Source of the DNA: Zantedeschia hybrid cultivar
Lineage: Eukaryota > Streptophyta > Magnoliopsida > Alismatales > Araceae
DNA length: 64,000 bases
Assembly: GCA_030544215.1 (NCBI GenBank)
Contig: JARZZO010000006.1
Span: 50,940,501 to 51,004,500 of the forward strand
Direction of reading: 5' to 3'
Made by a program: the position numbers and the translations under genes. Numbering within the stretch: position 1 is the first letter of the stretch; every line of letters starts with the position of its first letter. The notes beneath the pieces are model-generated. The model ran no database searches. It was not told the DNA's origin and saw only the letters and a program-made list of their open reading frames with translations. Shown here piece by piece: positions 46,074 to 57,138 of this stretch.

Positions 46074-47114
46074 ATGGCGCCGAGGAGGAGAGTTCCGTTG
46101 GCTCGTGGTGCGAGAACAGACGATGTTAGTTCGGGAGCAGAAGGGCATAATGTGGATCATTTCGTGGAGGGTATGATTGGAGCTATGGCTAGATACCAGC
46201 AAGGAGACGGTGGTGAGGGACCCAATTCCTGAGGTGACCAGTCCACGGTATTGGAGCGGTTCTTGAAGTTGGAGACCCCTTCTTTCACGGGTCGACCAGT
46301 CGCAGACGAGGCAGCTCGTTGGATTAAGGAAGTGGAGAAGGCGTTTGATGTTCTTGAATGTGCTGAGAGTGACAAGACCTTGTTGGCAACCTACTTGTTG
46401 AAGGACAATGCATACGAGTGGTGGATTACCATCAAGAGAATGATGTTTGCAGATAGATCCTTGAGAGAGATCCCTTGGGAGGTGTTTGTGAGAGAGTTTA
46501 GTGGGCAGTACTTTCCGAGGCTCGCCCAGAAGGCCAAGGAGAGGGAGTTTATGGAATTGGTACAGAATGACATGTCAGTTCTAGAATATCAGACGAAGTT
46601 TGTGGCTCTTGGAAGATTCGTTCCACACTTATCTGAGCATGAGAGATATAGAACAGAGAGATTTGCAGATAGACTCCGGTATGATCTGAGGACAATGGTG
46701 GCATCTCAGTGTTGTAGAGATCTGGCGTCAGCAGTTCGATGCGCGGCAGCGGTGGAGACTCAATTTCAGCAAATGGCGAAAGAGTTGGAGCGATCGGCAT
46801 GAGGGAAGCAGCAAGGCAAGAGCAAATCAACGGTCCGTTCGTCAGGTGGTTCGAGTTCCTTTGAGTTCGGGTCCCAAGAGACGTCACGTGATGAAGATGA
46901 GGACGGTTCGGCTGAGCAGATGCAGACTGTGACTAGCGGGCAACAGGGAACGAGACGGGATGCGACAGATTTTTGTCCCCGTTGTAGTAGGTATCATGGC
47001 AATCGGATATGTCCATTGATCATTGGTAGCTATTTTGGCTGTGGCAGGAAGGGACATCTTGCGAGGAACTGTCCCCATAAGAATAAGACAAGTCAGGAGC
47101 CGAGTGGTCACTAG
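46074..47114 (+). pseudogene. gag: gag of TR-GAG A (two stops)
   Basis: 346 codons, collinear with the intact gag of element B. Core FLKLETPSFTGRP, YEWWITIKRMMFADRSLREI, EFSGQYFPRLAQKAKEREF. Zinc knuckle near the C-terminus FGCGRKGHLARNC, in which the first Cys is Tyr (SYFGCGRKGH), so the knuckle is probably inactive. Stops TGA at 46230-46232 (codon 53) and 46800-46802 (codon 243), both where sister copies have or imply CGA, i.e. CpG decay. More diverged than B. Confidence 0.9.
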
Positions 47115-47354
47115 GAGCCCGGTATGTGGTGTTGTGTGTTCTTTCGATGGAGATCCGAGATGCTGGGCTAGATGAGCACTCTTATCGTGTCTTATTAGGT
47201 AGTAGTTGTGAACTTGTATGGCACTCTTTATGTATTTTGGATCATGGTGAAGAATCGGTATTATAACTGCACTTTGTAAGGCTACTATATGATGATGTTG
47301 GTCTATCAATTTTGGCGGAATTGTGGAACATAGTTAACTTAGTATTGTTTTGAT

Positions 47355-48549
47355 CGACCGGTGTCTGTGGCATTGTGCCGTACCGATGGGGGAGTGGTAC
47401 ATGTTGTGTTTTACCTTTGTCTGAGGGAAGCAGAACCACCTTGAGCCCGTCGGGCCGGAGTAGCCGGTGCGCTATCCGAGGGGTTGTTGTTTGGTCTCAG
47501 CGGGTCGAGGTTTCCCTGTTTGTCGTGGCAGCTTCCGGCGCGTTTCTTGCTGTGGAGCTGGTTGTGGTACTGTTGGAGTTGTTTTACCCCTGTAGCCACT
47601 GGGCCTGATGTGACCTTTGATCAAGGTTACGAGTGGTACCCTTAGCCCTTTGGCCTGACGCAGCCCGGGAGGTTAGGGTTGTGGGTAGTTCTTGTAGCTT
47701 CGGCTTGACGGGGGTTCGCCGGTCCTCAGGGCCCTCCTGAAGCGCCGATGCCTGGCGTGGAGGCAATCCGGTCGGTAGGACACTAGTCTAGACTGCTTGT
47801 GTGCACACGTAGCTGGGCAGTGGTGGTACACTGGTCCCAGTTAGTCCTAGTTTGGCTCACTGCCTCACCCTACAGTGCCCCGGAACACTGTAGGGGCGGA
47901 CAGGCGTGAGTAGTAGTGGTAGTGTTGTGAGGCGACGTTTGACTTCGGTCGACAGTGTGGTTCAGTCGCTTTGTGGACTTTGACTGTGAGACGTGACTTT
48001 GTGTTGGGTTCTTCGGGTTGCTTAGAACTGTTCCTGCTACACTGCTTATCGTACGTTTCATATCAGGTTGGGTGCTATGTTTACTGGTTTGTTTAATTGT
48101 CATATATCTGTATTGTTGCACTTGTGGGTGTGTGAATGGGAGGCAGGGGATCGGATGATCCCTACTGAGCCCAATTCTGGAGTGGCTCAATCCCTGCGGT
48201 TTCAGGTGTGGACCTCGTAGCGTTTGGCGGCGGGTGGTGTCTTCTTGGTGTGCGGACCAGCAGCTGTCTCAGTTCCGGGGTATGCCCCGATGTTGTTGTA
48301 CTTTACTTCTGCCTGTACTTATTTAATTTGTTGGACCATGTAATTATTGTTGGATTGTATACGGACATTGTTATCTTCCTTCCCGCGCACTTGTTACATC
48401 TTTGTAGTCCGTGTGATGGTTATATTTAGCCTTGTTTAGCGCTTACTCCTCCAGATTTGTTGTGTGAGATCCGGGTGTGAACCCGCAGTTAATGGGCCGA
48501 CATCTATTTAGTGAACGGGTCTCCGGTCATAGGATGGCGGGTCGTTACA
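47355..48549 (+). repeat. truncated TR-GAG LTR between A and B
   Basis: The last ~1.2 kb of an LTR, ending GGATGGCGGGTCGTTACA, followed at once by the primer site of B. It aligns with the B 3' LTR from about GGTGTCTGTGGCATTG onward. It serves as 3' LTR remnant of A and 5' LTR remnant of B. The promoter half is absent, so B has lost its own 5' promoter. Confidence 0.85.
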
Positions 48550-48551
48550 GT

Positions 48552-48563
48552 TGGTATCAGAGC
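48552..48563 (+). other. primer binding site of TR-GAG B
   Basis: TGGTATCAGAGC, two bases after the LTR end. Confidence 0.92.
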
Positions 48564-48703
48564 TCAGTCTGGTCGAGTATGTGGTAAACTGGGTTAGATA
48601 TTATAGTTCAACAATAAGTACGAGTCTGTACAGGCGATGGCTGCTGTTATAGATTGATAGGTTTTGACGTGTTTTGGTTCGATTTGCGTGTTGTGGGGTA
48701 GTG

Positions 48704-49744
48704 ATGGCACCGAAGAGGAGAGTTCCGTTGGCTCGTGGTTCGAGAGCAGATGATGGTGGTTCGAGGGCAGAAGGACATAATGTGGATCGATTCATGGAAA
48801 CTATGATTGGGGCTATGTCTAGATATCAGCAGGGAGATGGAAGCGAGGGGTCCAATTCCCGAGGTGGCCAATGCATGGTGATGGAGCGGTTCTTGAAGCT
48901 GAAGCCCCCTTCTTTCACGGGTCAACCTGTTCCAGATGCGGCAGGTCATTGGATTAAGGAAGTGGAGAAGGCGTTTGATGTTCTAGAATGTGCTGAGAGT
49001 GACAAGACCTTGTTGGCAACCTACTTGCTGAAGGACGATGCTTATGATTGGTGGGTCACCAACAAGGGGTTGATGTTTCCAGATAGGTCCTTGAGAGAGA
49101 TTCCTTGGGAAAGCTTTGTAAGAGAGTTTGGCGGGCAATACTTTCCGAGGCACGTTCGTAGGGCCAAGGATAGGGAGTTTATGGAATTGGTGCAGGATGG
49201 TATGTCAGTTCTAGAATATCAGATGAAATTTGTAGCTCTGGGAAGATTTGCTCCACACATATATGAGCGTGAGGATCTTAGGACGAAGAAATTTGTGGAT
49301 GGACTTCGGCATGATCTGAGGGAATTTGTGGCAGCTCATTGTTGTAAGGATCTGGCGTCAGCAGTTCGGTGCGCGGCAGTAGTGGAGATGCAGTTCCAAC
49401 ACACGGCGAAGGAGTCGGAGCATTCAGCACAAGGGAAGCAGCAAAGCAGGGATAGATCAGCGATCTTTTCGTCAGGTGGTTCAAGTTCCTTTGAGGTCGA
49501 GTTCCAGGAGGTGCCTTGTGATGAAGATGAAGATGGTTCGGTTCAGCAGATGCAGACGGAGGTCAGCTGGCAACAGGAAGCGAGGCGGGACGCTGCGGAT
49601 CGTTGTCCCCGTTGTGGCACGTTTCATGGTAATCGGATATGTCCTTTGATCACTGGTAGCTGTTTTGGCTGTGGCAGGAAGGGACATCTCGCGAAGAACT
49701 GTCCCCAGAAGAATAAGGCAGGTCAGGAGCCGAGTGGTCAGTAG
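48704..49744 (+). CDS. gag: Gag protein of TR-GAG B (intact)
   Basis: Open for 346 codons from ATG 48704; this start is conserved in the other three copies (MAPKRR/MAQKRR). The retrotransposon-Gag core is roughly residues 62-215 (FLKLKPPSFTGQPVPDA, YDWWVTNKGLMFPDRSL, EFGGQYFPRHVRRAKDREF, MSVLEYQMKFVALGRFAP). An acidic, low-complexity linker follows. A CPRC...CPL cysteine pair lies upstream, and a CX2CX4HX4C zinc knuckle CFGCGRKGHLAKNC at residues 320-333. Gag would assemble particles and bind RNA. No protease or polymerase follows; the element ends after 360 bp. It is the only gag here without a stop, but a truncated 5' LTR makes native expression unlikely. Family: Del/Tekay-like chromovirus Gag. 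Confidence 0.9.
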   Translation: MAPKRRVPLARGSRADDGGSRAEGHNVDRFMETMIGAMSRYQQGDGSEGSNSRGGQCMVMERFLKLKPPSFTGQPVPDAAGHWIKEVEKAFDVLECAESDKTLLATYLLKDDAYDWWVTNKGLMFPDRSLREIPWESFVREFGGQYFPRHVRRAKDREFMELVQDGMSVLEYQMKFVALGRFAPHIYEREDLRTKKFVDGLRHDLREFVAAHCCKDLASAVRCAAVVEMQFQHTAKESEHSAQGKQQSRDRSAIFSSGGSSSFEVEFQEVPCDEDEDGSVQQMQTEVSWQQEARRDAADRCPRCGTFHGNRICPLITGSCFGCGRKGHLAKNCPQKNKAGQEPSGQ

Positions 49745-50107
49745 GTGTTCGAGACGTTGAGTGCTGTTGCGTCTCTTAGTGGAAGTCCGAGCGGTTGGGC
49801 CAGATGAACACTTTTATCTTGTCCTATTCAGAGGTGGTTGAGAACTCTTGTGGTACTTTTATGTATTTGGGTTTGGTGGAGAATCGGTTTTGTAAGATGT
49901 GCCTTGCTAGTGTGTGGTTATTTTGATCTTTCAGCTTTTTGTCAGAATCGAGAATCTTGGTTAGCTTGGTGTGAATGTGATTGGCTAATTATGTGGAGCC
50001 TTGTGTGTGTGATTGGTGAGAATGATTGTTGTGATCGGTGTGCCGGCATGTGATGGTTAGTCGAGTTATCGTTGAGCGGTTGCAAATTTCGAGGACGAAA
50101 TTCTTTT

Positions 50108-50120
50108 AAGGGGGGGAGAA
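50108..50120 (+). other. polypurine tract of TR-GAG B
   Basis: AAGGGGGGGAGAA, directly before the 3' LTR. Confidence 0.88.
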
Positions 50121-51703
50121 TTTAAGGACTGAGGTTTCGGGTTCTATATTCGGGTCGGGTTCGGGCCGGATCCCCTGGTTTCGACCCTGAGGGGTCTTGA
50201 GATTTCTGACTGACTGACGTCTGCACTGCTCGACGTCTTTCAAAAGACGTCTGTCTATGTAGACGCCATTTAAGTCTGCTTTATGTTGTGCCACGTGGGC
50301 GGGTTTCGGGCCGCGAGAGTACGGCCCCTGTCATATCGTCTGAACGGCGTCCATGTTGGTCGACGCGATTCAGACTGTGACCTCTGCGATGTCAGGGTAC
50401 GGCGCCATAGCGTTGTCAGTATGGCCTGTCCTGTCGTCTGAACGGCGTATGTGGAGAGTGACGCGTTTTAGACTGCTGTCAGTACGGCCCGTCCTGTCAG
50501 ACTGATTGGCGTCTGCCTCGATCGACGCGTTTTAGCTAGATTCAGATTAACCCCGCGAGCCTCCCCTTCTTTCCCTCATTCTTGCCTCCACCCTCTCTCT
50601 CTTCGCCCTCTCCGCTCCCTCCGCCCTCCTTCCTCCCTTCCCTTCCTCTTCTTCCTCTTCTTCCTCTTCCATCACTCCAACACCTCCCTACCTCTCACCT
50701 CTACCTCCACCACTTCCTTCGCAGCGTTCCATTCTCCGAATGGTGGCCGACGTCCCGGCGGAGTGGCGGCGTCCTCGAGGGTACCGGCGGCGGTCTGCGG
50801 TGTGGCGGGTCGGCGGCACGGAGCTTGGAGGAGTTCAAGAACTGGTAGGGGGACGAACCTTGCATGGACTGTGAATGTGTTGCTCGTGATTTCCTTGGCG
50901 TGGCATGTTATGTTTTGGGTTAGAATGAGCATGTTTAGGGGGTTTTCTTGTGGGAATAGCCGTGCTCGTGAACGTGGATTTGTAGCATGCTGGAAGTAGT
51001 TGATTTCCCCATCTTCCCCCTTCTGTTTTGGGGCATTTTCGGGGTGTTTGGGGTTAAAGGAGAAACCCTCGGGTTGAACCAGGGAACCAGGTTTCTGGCG
51101 CTAAACGGCGTCGTGCCTGGTCGACGCCTTTTAGAAGGACGTCAGGGCAGTACGACGCCTTTTAGGGCAGAAACCTCCCTGTTCGAGGTTTCACGAGTTA
51201 GGGGTTCTGGCGCTAAATGACGTCATGGATGGACGACGCCTTTCAGAAGGACGTCGGGCCATCATGACACCATTTAGGCAGGAAATCACCCCGACTGTGG
51301 GTCTGCAAATCTGGAATTTCGGTGTGAATGGCATCTGAGAGCTCTGACGCGTTTCAAACGGCGGCTTCCCAGGTGGACGCATTTTAAGGAATAAATCTGG
51401 CTTTAAATGAACCTGTTTGAGGAGCTTGAATGGCGTCGACCTCGGTCGACGCGATTCAAGACAGAACTGCATAAACCCTGCTTTTTAACATATGTTTCAC
51501 TGTTGGATGGTTCAAATGCATGCTTTAAGCTGTACGCTGAGACAGAGGTTTACTGTGCGAATGGAATCATGTTATATGTGTGTATGTGCTTATGCGAATA
51601 TGGAATCGGAATAACTGTGATTTGCGTTTGTCACCATGGACCGATGGGGACAGGGTCATAGTGTCTGTGAGGCATTGTGCCGTACCGGTGGGGGAGTGGT
51701 ACT

Positions 51704-51708
51704 TGTTG
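51704..51708. repeat. target site duplication TGTTG of solo LTR 2
   Basis: Repeated at 54244-54248. Confidence 0.93.
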
Positions 51709-54243
51709 TGTAAGGACTGAGGCTTTCGGATCCGGTTTTCGGGGTTGGACCCTGTAGTTCAGGCTCCAGTGGGGCTGAGACTCTGGTCGGATTCGCGTCG
51801 AGCCCGCTCGACGCGGTTTAAACGGCGTCCAGCTATGCTGACGCGTTTTAGCCTGTGCCACGTGGGCTGGCTTTGGGTCGCGTGAGTACGGCCCTGACAT
51901 GTCGTCTGAACGGCGTCTGCGAGGCACGACGCCTTTCAGACTGCGACTCTGGGTTGTCAGAGTACGGCGCCAGTCTTGTCGACTGAACGGCGTCTTTCAT
52001 GGAAGACGCGTTTCAGACCTCTGTCAGAGCGTTGCGCAGAGGGTTGTCAGAGCAGCCGTCACATCGACTGATAGGCGTCCGTACATCTCGACGCGTTTCA
52101 GCCAGTCTCTGGTTAACCCCGAGAGCCCTCCTTCTTTCTCTCATTTTGCTCCTCCTTCTCTCTTTCTCTCCTTCCTTCCGGCGACCCCGACATCGACCCT
52201 TCGTCCTTCCCTCCACTCCAACACTTCCCTACCTCTCACCTCTACCACCACCACTTCCTTCGCGGCGTACCACTCTCCGGACGGCGGCCGACGTCCCGGT
52301 GGAGTGGCGGCGTCCTCGAGGGTACCGGCGGCGGTCTACGGTGCGGCGGGTCGGAGGCACGGAGCTTGGAGGAGTTCAAGAACCTGTAGGGTGACGGTTC
52401 TCACAGTGTTGTGTTCTAAATCATGTTTTTCTCCGTTTTAAAGCATGCTATGGACCGATGGTTTTGGGGTAGAATGAGCATGTTAGGGGGTTTTTCCTTC
52501 ATGGGAATGGGAGTTTCTGTGATGTGAATTATGGATACTTTGGTTGCCCTATTTCCCCCTCTGTTTTTGGGGCTTTTTCGGGATATTTGGGGCTATGGGA
52601 GGATCCCTCGGATCGAACCAGGGAACCAGGTTTCTGGCTCTAAACGGCGTCGTGCCTGGTCGACGCCTTTTAGAAGGACGTCGGGGCAGTACGACGCGTT
52701 TTAGGGCAGAAACCTCCCCTGTTTGAGGTTTATCAGGATAGGGGTTCTGGCGCTAAATGACGTCATGGGTGGTCGACGCCTTTCAGAAGGACGTCGAGCC
52801 ACCATGACGCCATTTAGGCAGAAAATCACCCCGATAACGGGACTCAGTTTGAGGATTATGGGACTAAAAGACGTCATGGGTGGGCGACGCGTTTTGAATA
52901 GCGTCGAGCCACCATGACGCCTTTTAGAGCAGTAATCCTTCCATTGTTGTTTTCTCGAATTCCTGGTTTTTCAGCGTGAACGGCGTCCGAGGATGTTGAC
53001 GCCTTTTAAAAGGCGACCACTGGTGTCGACGCCTTTTAGGCCAGATTCTGAGGCCGGTATTTTCTGAACCAGTTTAGGGTGCTCGAATGGCGTCGGCCTC
53101 GGGCGACGCGATTCAAGCCAGAACTACACTAATCCATGCCAGTAAAATGTGTTTACACTGCTAGATAGTCGGTTAATGCATACAGTTAGTATACTCGATG
53201 TAATGAGCTCTTCGTGACCGGATGGCACTGCGTTGTGTGTCGTGCGACCGTGGACTTCCTCCGTGACCAGATCGCACCGTGCCGTGTTTTCTGTTTTCGG
53301 TGGACCTAGAGTGACAGTTGTAGCGTTCTACACCCTGTGTCGGTGCGGAGGGACACAGCGCTGACGGGAGCAGTGGCGGGGTGACGCCTAGTGAGAGAGG
53401 GTCACCTGGTGAACTCTGGGGTTAGCTAGCTTGTACCGGTGTCGGAGAGGTACCGTTGGAGTGTCACTCGTGCTGGGGGAAGGAGTAACCACCTGAGCCA
53501 GTTGGGCCGGAGTAGCCAGCGTGCTATCCGAGGGGTTACTGTTTGGTCTCAGTGGGCCGGTGTTTGCTGAGGGAAGGAGTGACCGCCGAGGTGGCCCGTG
53601 AGCTATCCGAGGGGTTACTGTTTGGTCTCAGCGGGTCGTTGTGTTTCCCACTCTCGTTGTGGAATTGACATGTTTTAAGGATACGCCGAATTACGAGTTT
53701 CCTGATAGATTAGAGTTATGCATGTTAGTTATTCTTTGAATGCATGTGATTCTTATTGAGATGTAGGCATGGAAATTATTGTCTCTTCATGGTTATTATA
53801 TCCCTGCTGTACTTTCCACTTGTGGGTGTGTGTGTGTGGGCTGTGGGGATCGAAGGATCCCTACTGAGTCTTTTCGTTGAGACTCACCCCTGCGGCTTTC
53901 AGGTGAGGACTCCAGGCAGACCTAGCGAGGGTTGTGCGGCTGAGTGCTGAGCGTCGTCGACTGTTGTTCCGGTGTATGCCCCGATGTAGTTGTTATCTTT
54001 ATTTCTGGCCTGTATGTATAATCATTTCTTTTCTGTTGGAGTATGTAATCATTTGCTGTATCGAGTCGCATTGTAATAACTTTTAATTTCTGCATTTTCC
54101 CTTCAATTCAATGCGATGTGAATGTTTAGCTTAGTTGATTATTTATTTCCCAGACTTACTCGGATCCTGGTTTGGTTACAAGTTAATGATTCGGTACCCA
54201 TTTAGTAATCGGATCCCCGATTATAGGGTGGCGGGTCGTTACA
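51709..54243 (+). mobile_element. second solo LTR, TR-GAG-related subfamily
   Basis: 2535 bp, TGTAAGGACTGAGGC to GGCGGGTCGTTACA, flanked by TGTTG at 51704-51708 and 54244-54248. The uninterrupted site exists at about 47401-47415 in the sister LTR. Nearly identical to 21083-23616 (a few substitutions, e.g. the centre of the first palindrome near 51808), with its own palindromic array. Confidence 0.95.
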
Positions 54244-55391
54244 TGTTGTGTTTTACCTTTGACTGAGGGAAGCAGAACCACCTTGAGCCCGTCGGGCCAG
54301 AGTAGCCGGTGCGCTAACCGAGAGGTTGCTATTTGGTCTCAGCGGGTTGGGGTTTCCCTGTTTGTCGTGGCAGCTTCCGGCGCGTTTCTTGCTGTGAAGC
54401 TAGTTGTGGTACTGTTGGAGTTGTTTTACCCCTGTAGCCACTGGGCCTGATGTGACCTTTGATCAAGGTTACAAGTGCTACCCTTAGCCCTTTGGCCTGA
54501 CGCAGCCCGGGAGGTTAGGGTTGTGGGTAGTTCCTGTAGCTTCGGCTTGACGGGGGTTCGCCGGTCCCCAGGGCCCTCCTAAAGCGCCGATACCTGGCGT
54601 GGAGGCAATCCGGTCGGTAGGACACTAGTCTAGACTGCTTGTGTGCACACGTAGCTGGGCAGTGGTGGTACACTGGTCCCAGTTAGTCCTAGTTTGGCTC
54701 ACTGCCTCACCCTACAGTGCCCCGGAACACTGTAGGGGCGGACAGGCGTGAGTAGTGGTGGTAGTGTTGTGAGGCGACGTTTGACTTCGGTCGACAGTGT
54801 GGTTCAGTCGCTTTGTGGACTTTGACTGTGAGACGTGACTTTGTGTTGGGTTCTTCGGGTTGCTTAGAACTATTCCTGCTACATTGCTTATCGTACGTTT
54901 CATATCAGGCTGGGTGCTATATTTACTGGTTTGTTTAATTGTCATATATCTGTATTGTTGAACTTGTGGGTGTGTGAGTGGGAGGCAGGGAATCGGATGA
55001 TCCCTACTGAGCCCAATTCTGGTGTGGCTCACTCCATACGGTTTCAGGTGTGGACCTCGTGGCGTTTGGCTGCGGGTGGTGTCTTCTTGGTGTGCGGACC
55101 AGCAGCTGTCTCAGTTCCGGGGTATGCCCCGATGTTGTTATACTTTACTTCTGCCTGTAATTATTTAATTTATTGGACCATGTAATTATTGTTGGATTGT
55201 ATACGGACATTGTTATCTTCCTTCCCGCGCACTTGTTACATCTTTGTAGTCCGTGTGATTGTTATATTTAGCCTTGTTTAGCGCTTACTCCTCCAGATGT
55301 GTTGTGTGAGATCCGGGTGTGAACCCGCAGTTAATGGGCCGACATCCATTTAGTGATCGGGTCTCCGGTCATAGGATGGCGGGTCGTTACA

Positions 55392-57126
55392 GATCGCACC
55401 ACCATTACTACACAGTAATGAGTTTGTGACCTGACTATGGTGGAAAGCACAACAAGGCCAAGTTCAGTCCCTCATCCCATTGAAACAAAGCTGTAGGGCT
55501 GAGATCCTACCACTAAATCATGAATCTTGTGGAAAGCACAATAAATCTATGAGATAATGGCATTCAGTCACCCTATAATGGTGGAGGGCCACGACGGGTT
55601 CTAAAGCCATGTTCACAGATTTAATATTTAATAAAGAGAGAATTTTGCTTTTATCTTGGTCTCACCTTAAGTGGTAAAATAAATATATTCGTGCTATATA
55701 TTTACTGTACCTAGTAATTGTTCAAAATAAATGCATCCTATGCAAATAAATAAGCCTGGGTGATCATGGACTCTAACTAAAGCTACGCATATATCCAGCC
55801 TACTTCCCAAGCAGCAGAATCATCCTCGTACTTCGTCCTTCGTACTTTCAAGCTCCATTCGCAGCATTAATTACAATAATTACACGGCTCGGAGGCCAAA
55901 AAAAGAATTACATGCCAAATAATTTCCAGCAACACCTTAGGACGAGTACATTCATCGGAGGAAGATATAATTACATTGAAAATTAAATAGAGAGAGAAAG
56001 GAGGCTCGTAGGCCTCAGACGAACTGAGTTAAGTCCCTGATCACCCACCATTCCAAACACAATCATATCAATCATAGAAATTTTATTTTTAAAATAATCC
56101 TTATATTTGGATTGAAATCATGGGTTGTACATACGAGAAATTTTGGTCATGTTTAATTTTGAAAAATTCTATATTATATTAAAAATTAATCTAATAGAGA
56201 CCAAAAAGGCATCACAGTGACATTCATGCTTAGAATTATTTCATACATATAAGAGGATAAACACATGAATTTAAAATTAAATTTAATCAATCATGATAAT
56301 TAAGATAATTATGAAATTTAAATTCAAGTTAATCATCTAATGATCAAACTAAATATAATGAAATTTAGTTAAATGATTGTCTTCAATTATCTTTCATTAA
56401 AATTCATAATTTGATCTTTTAAAAATTGTCCAATAATTTTAGAAATTCAAAATTTGAATTTTAACGATAATCCTCTCAAAATTCGAATTTAACAATTATC
56501 TGATAATTAAAAATTATCAAGTTTGACTTTATACGTAATCTTCAATTAAACTCAAAATTTACATGATAATTATCAGATTAATCAAAATCAAATTTAACTA
56601 ATCGTATCCGACAATTATCTTAATTTTTGAGATAAAATTTTAATTTTCTAAGTCAGTGTAGTGCGAAGTGCGGGTTACAGCAGTGCGCCTAACAGTGAAA
56701 AAATCGGGTAACAAATCAATTTTTAAACAATTTAAAATTACGTGGACGGCAAGGCCAAGTGCCTTCCACCAAGTGAAAGGCCACATGGTTGGTTGTCCAC
56801 ACCAAGGTGTGGATGGCTACCATGTTGGCCGCCCACTTGGTGGACGGTCAGCACCTTGGTGTGGACGGCCACCAAGTTGGCCGTCCACATGGTGGACGGC
56901 CAATAACTCTGCCGTTAACAGCCCGACGGCCACTCTGAGTGCTATTTATGATCTGAAAAAATTCCAAAAATTCTCAGACGGCTTGGCCTTTTGCCGTCCA
57001 TTCCCATTGTCTCCGAAAATTAAAATTTTCATGGCCTAAAAAATTAAAATAATATTGAAGAACTCGAACATGATGTTACAACAGAGATCGTTCTTCCTAG
57101 ATACATCAACAGGAGTCTAAATCTGC
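55392..57126 (-). other. copia2 leader
   Basis: Region downstream (minus strand) of the copia2 5' LTR. It carries weak copies of the copia1 leader motif (55434-55459 and 55526-55546), a long AT-rich stretch (56050-56650) and a GC-rich palindrome cluster (56755-56905). No Gag frame remains before the A-B block cuts it at 55391. Confidence 0.7.
56755..56905. repeat. GGCC/TCCAC palindrome cluster in copia2 leader
   Basis: Several overlapping inverted repeats. Best: TGTGGACGGCCA (56860-56871) and TGGCCGTCCACA (56878-56889), 12 bp perfect arms with a 6 nt centre; and GGCCGTCCAC (56879-56888) with GTGGACGGCC (56892-56901), 3 nt centre. Others at 56795-56814 and 56827-56849. Confidence 0.8.
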
Positions 57127-57137
57127 CTCTGATACCA
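57127..57137 (-). other. primer binding site of copia2
   Basis: Minus-strand TGGTATCAGAG, one base from the LTR end; initiator tRNA-Met type. Confidence 0.85.
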
Positions 57138-57138
57138 C

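Larger units (their letters stand above)
45919..47354 (+). mobile_element. TR-GAG A internal region, 3' end missing
   Basis: Primer site, gag pseudogene and ~240 bp of 3' non-coding DNA. The polypurine tract and the first half of the following LTR are missing. At about 47355 it joins mid-LTR sequence. Confidence 0.82.
48550..55391 (+). mobile_element. TR-GAG B: internal region and 3' LTR
   Basis: Internal region 48550-50120 (1571 bp, same size as TR-GAG1) with primer site, intact gag and polypurine tract, then a 3' LTR split by a solo LTR. The right flank is copia2 leader (GATCG...), the left flank of the A-B block is copia2 integrase (TGTCT), and the two flanks do not match. The block is therefore a recombinant of two insertions. 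Confidence 0.85.
50121..55391 (+). repeat. TR-GAG B 3' LTR (split by solo LTR)
   Basis: Starts TTTAAGGACTGAGG, where the terminal TG has become TT, and ends GGCGGGTCGTTACA. Without the inserted solo LTR and its target repeat it is about 2731 bp. Only one CACGTG (50292) remains; the partner site is lost. Confidence 0.88.

Noticed and set aside
47352..47356. GATCG at 47352-47356 matching the GATCG flank of TR-GAG B at 55392 as a target duplication
   Set aside because: The LTR beside 47356 is truncated in its middle, so a target repeat cannot sit there; a 5-base match is likely chance.
56668..57039. 123-residue plus-strand ORF in copia2 leader as a protein gene
   Set aside because: It runs through the palindrome cluster and is antisense to the element; composition follows the repeats.
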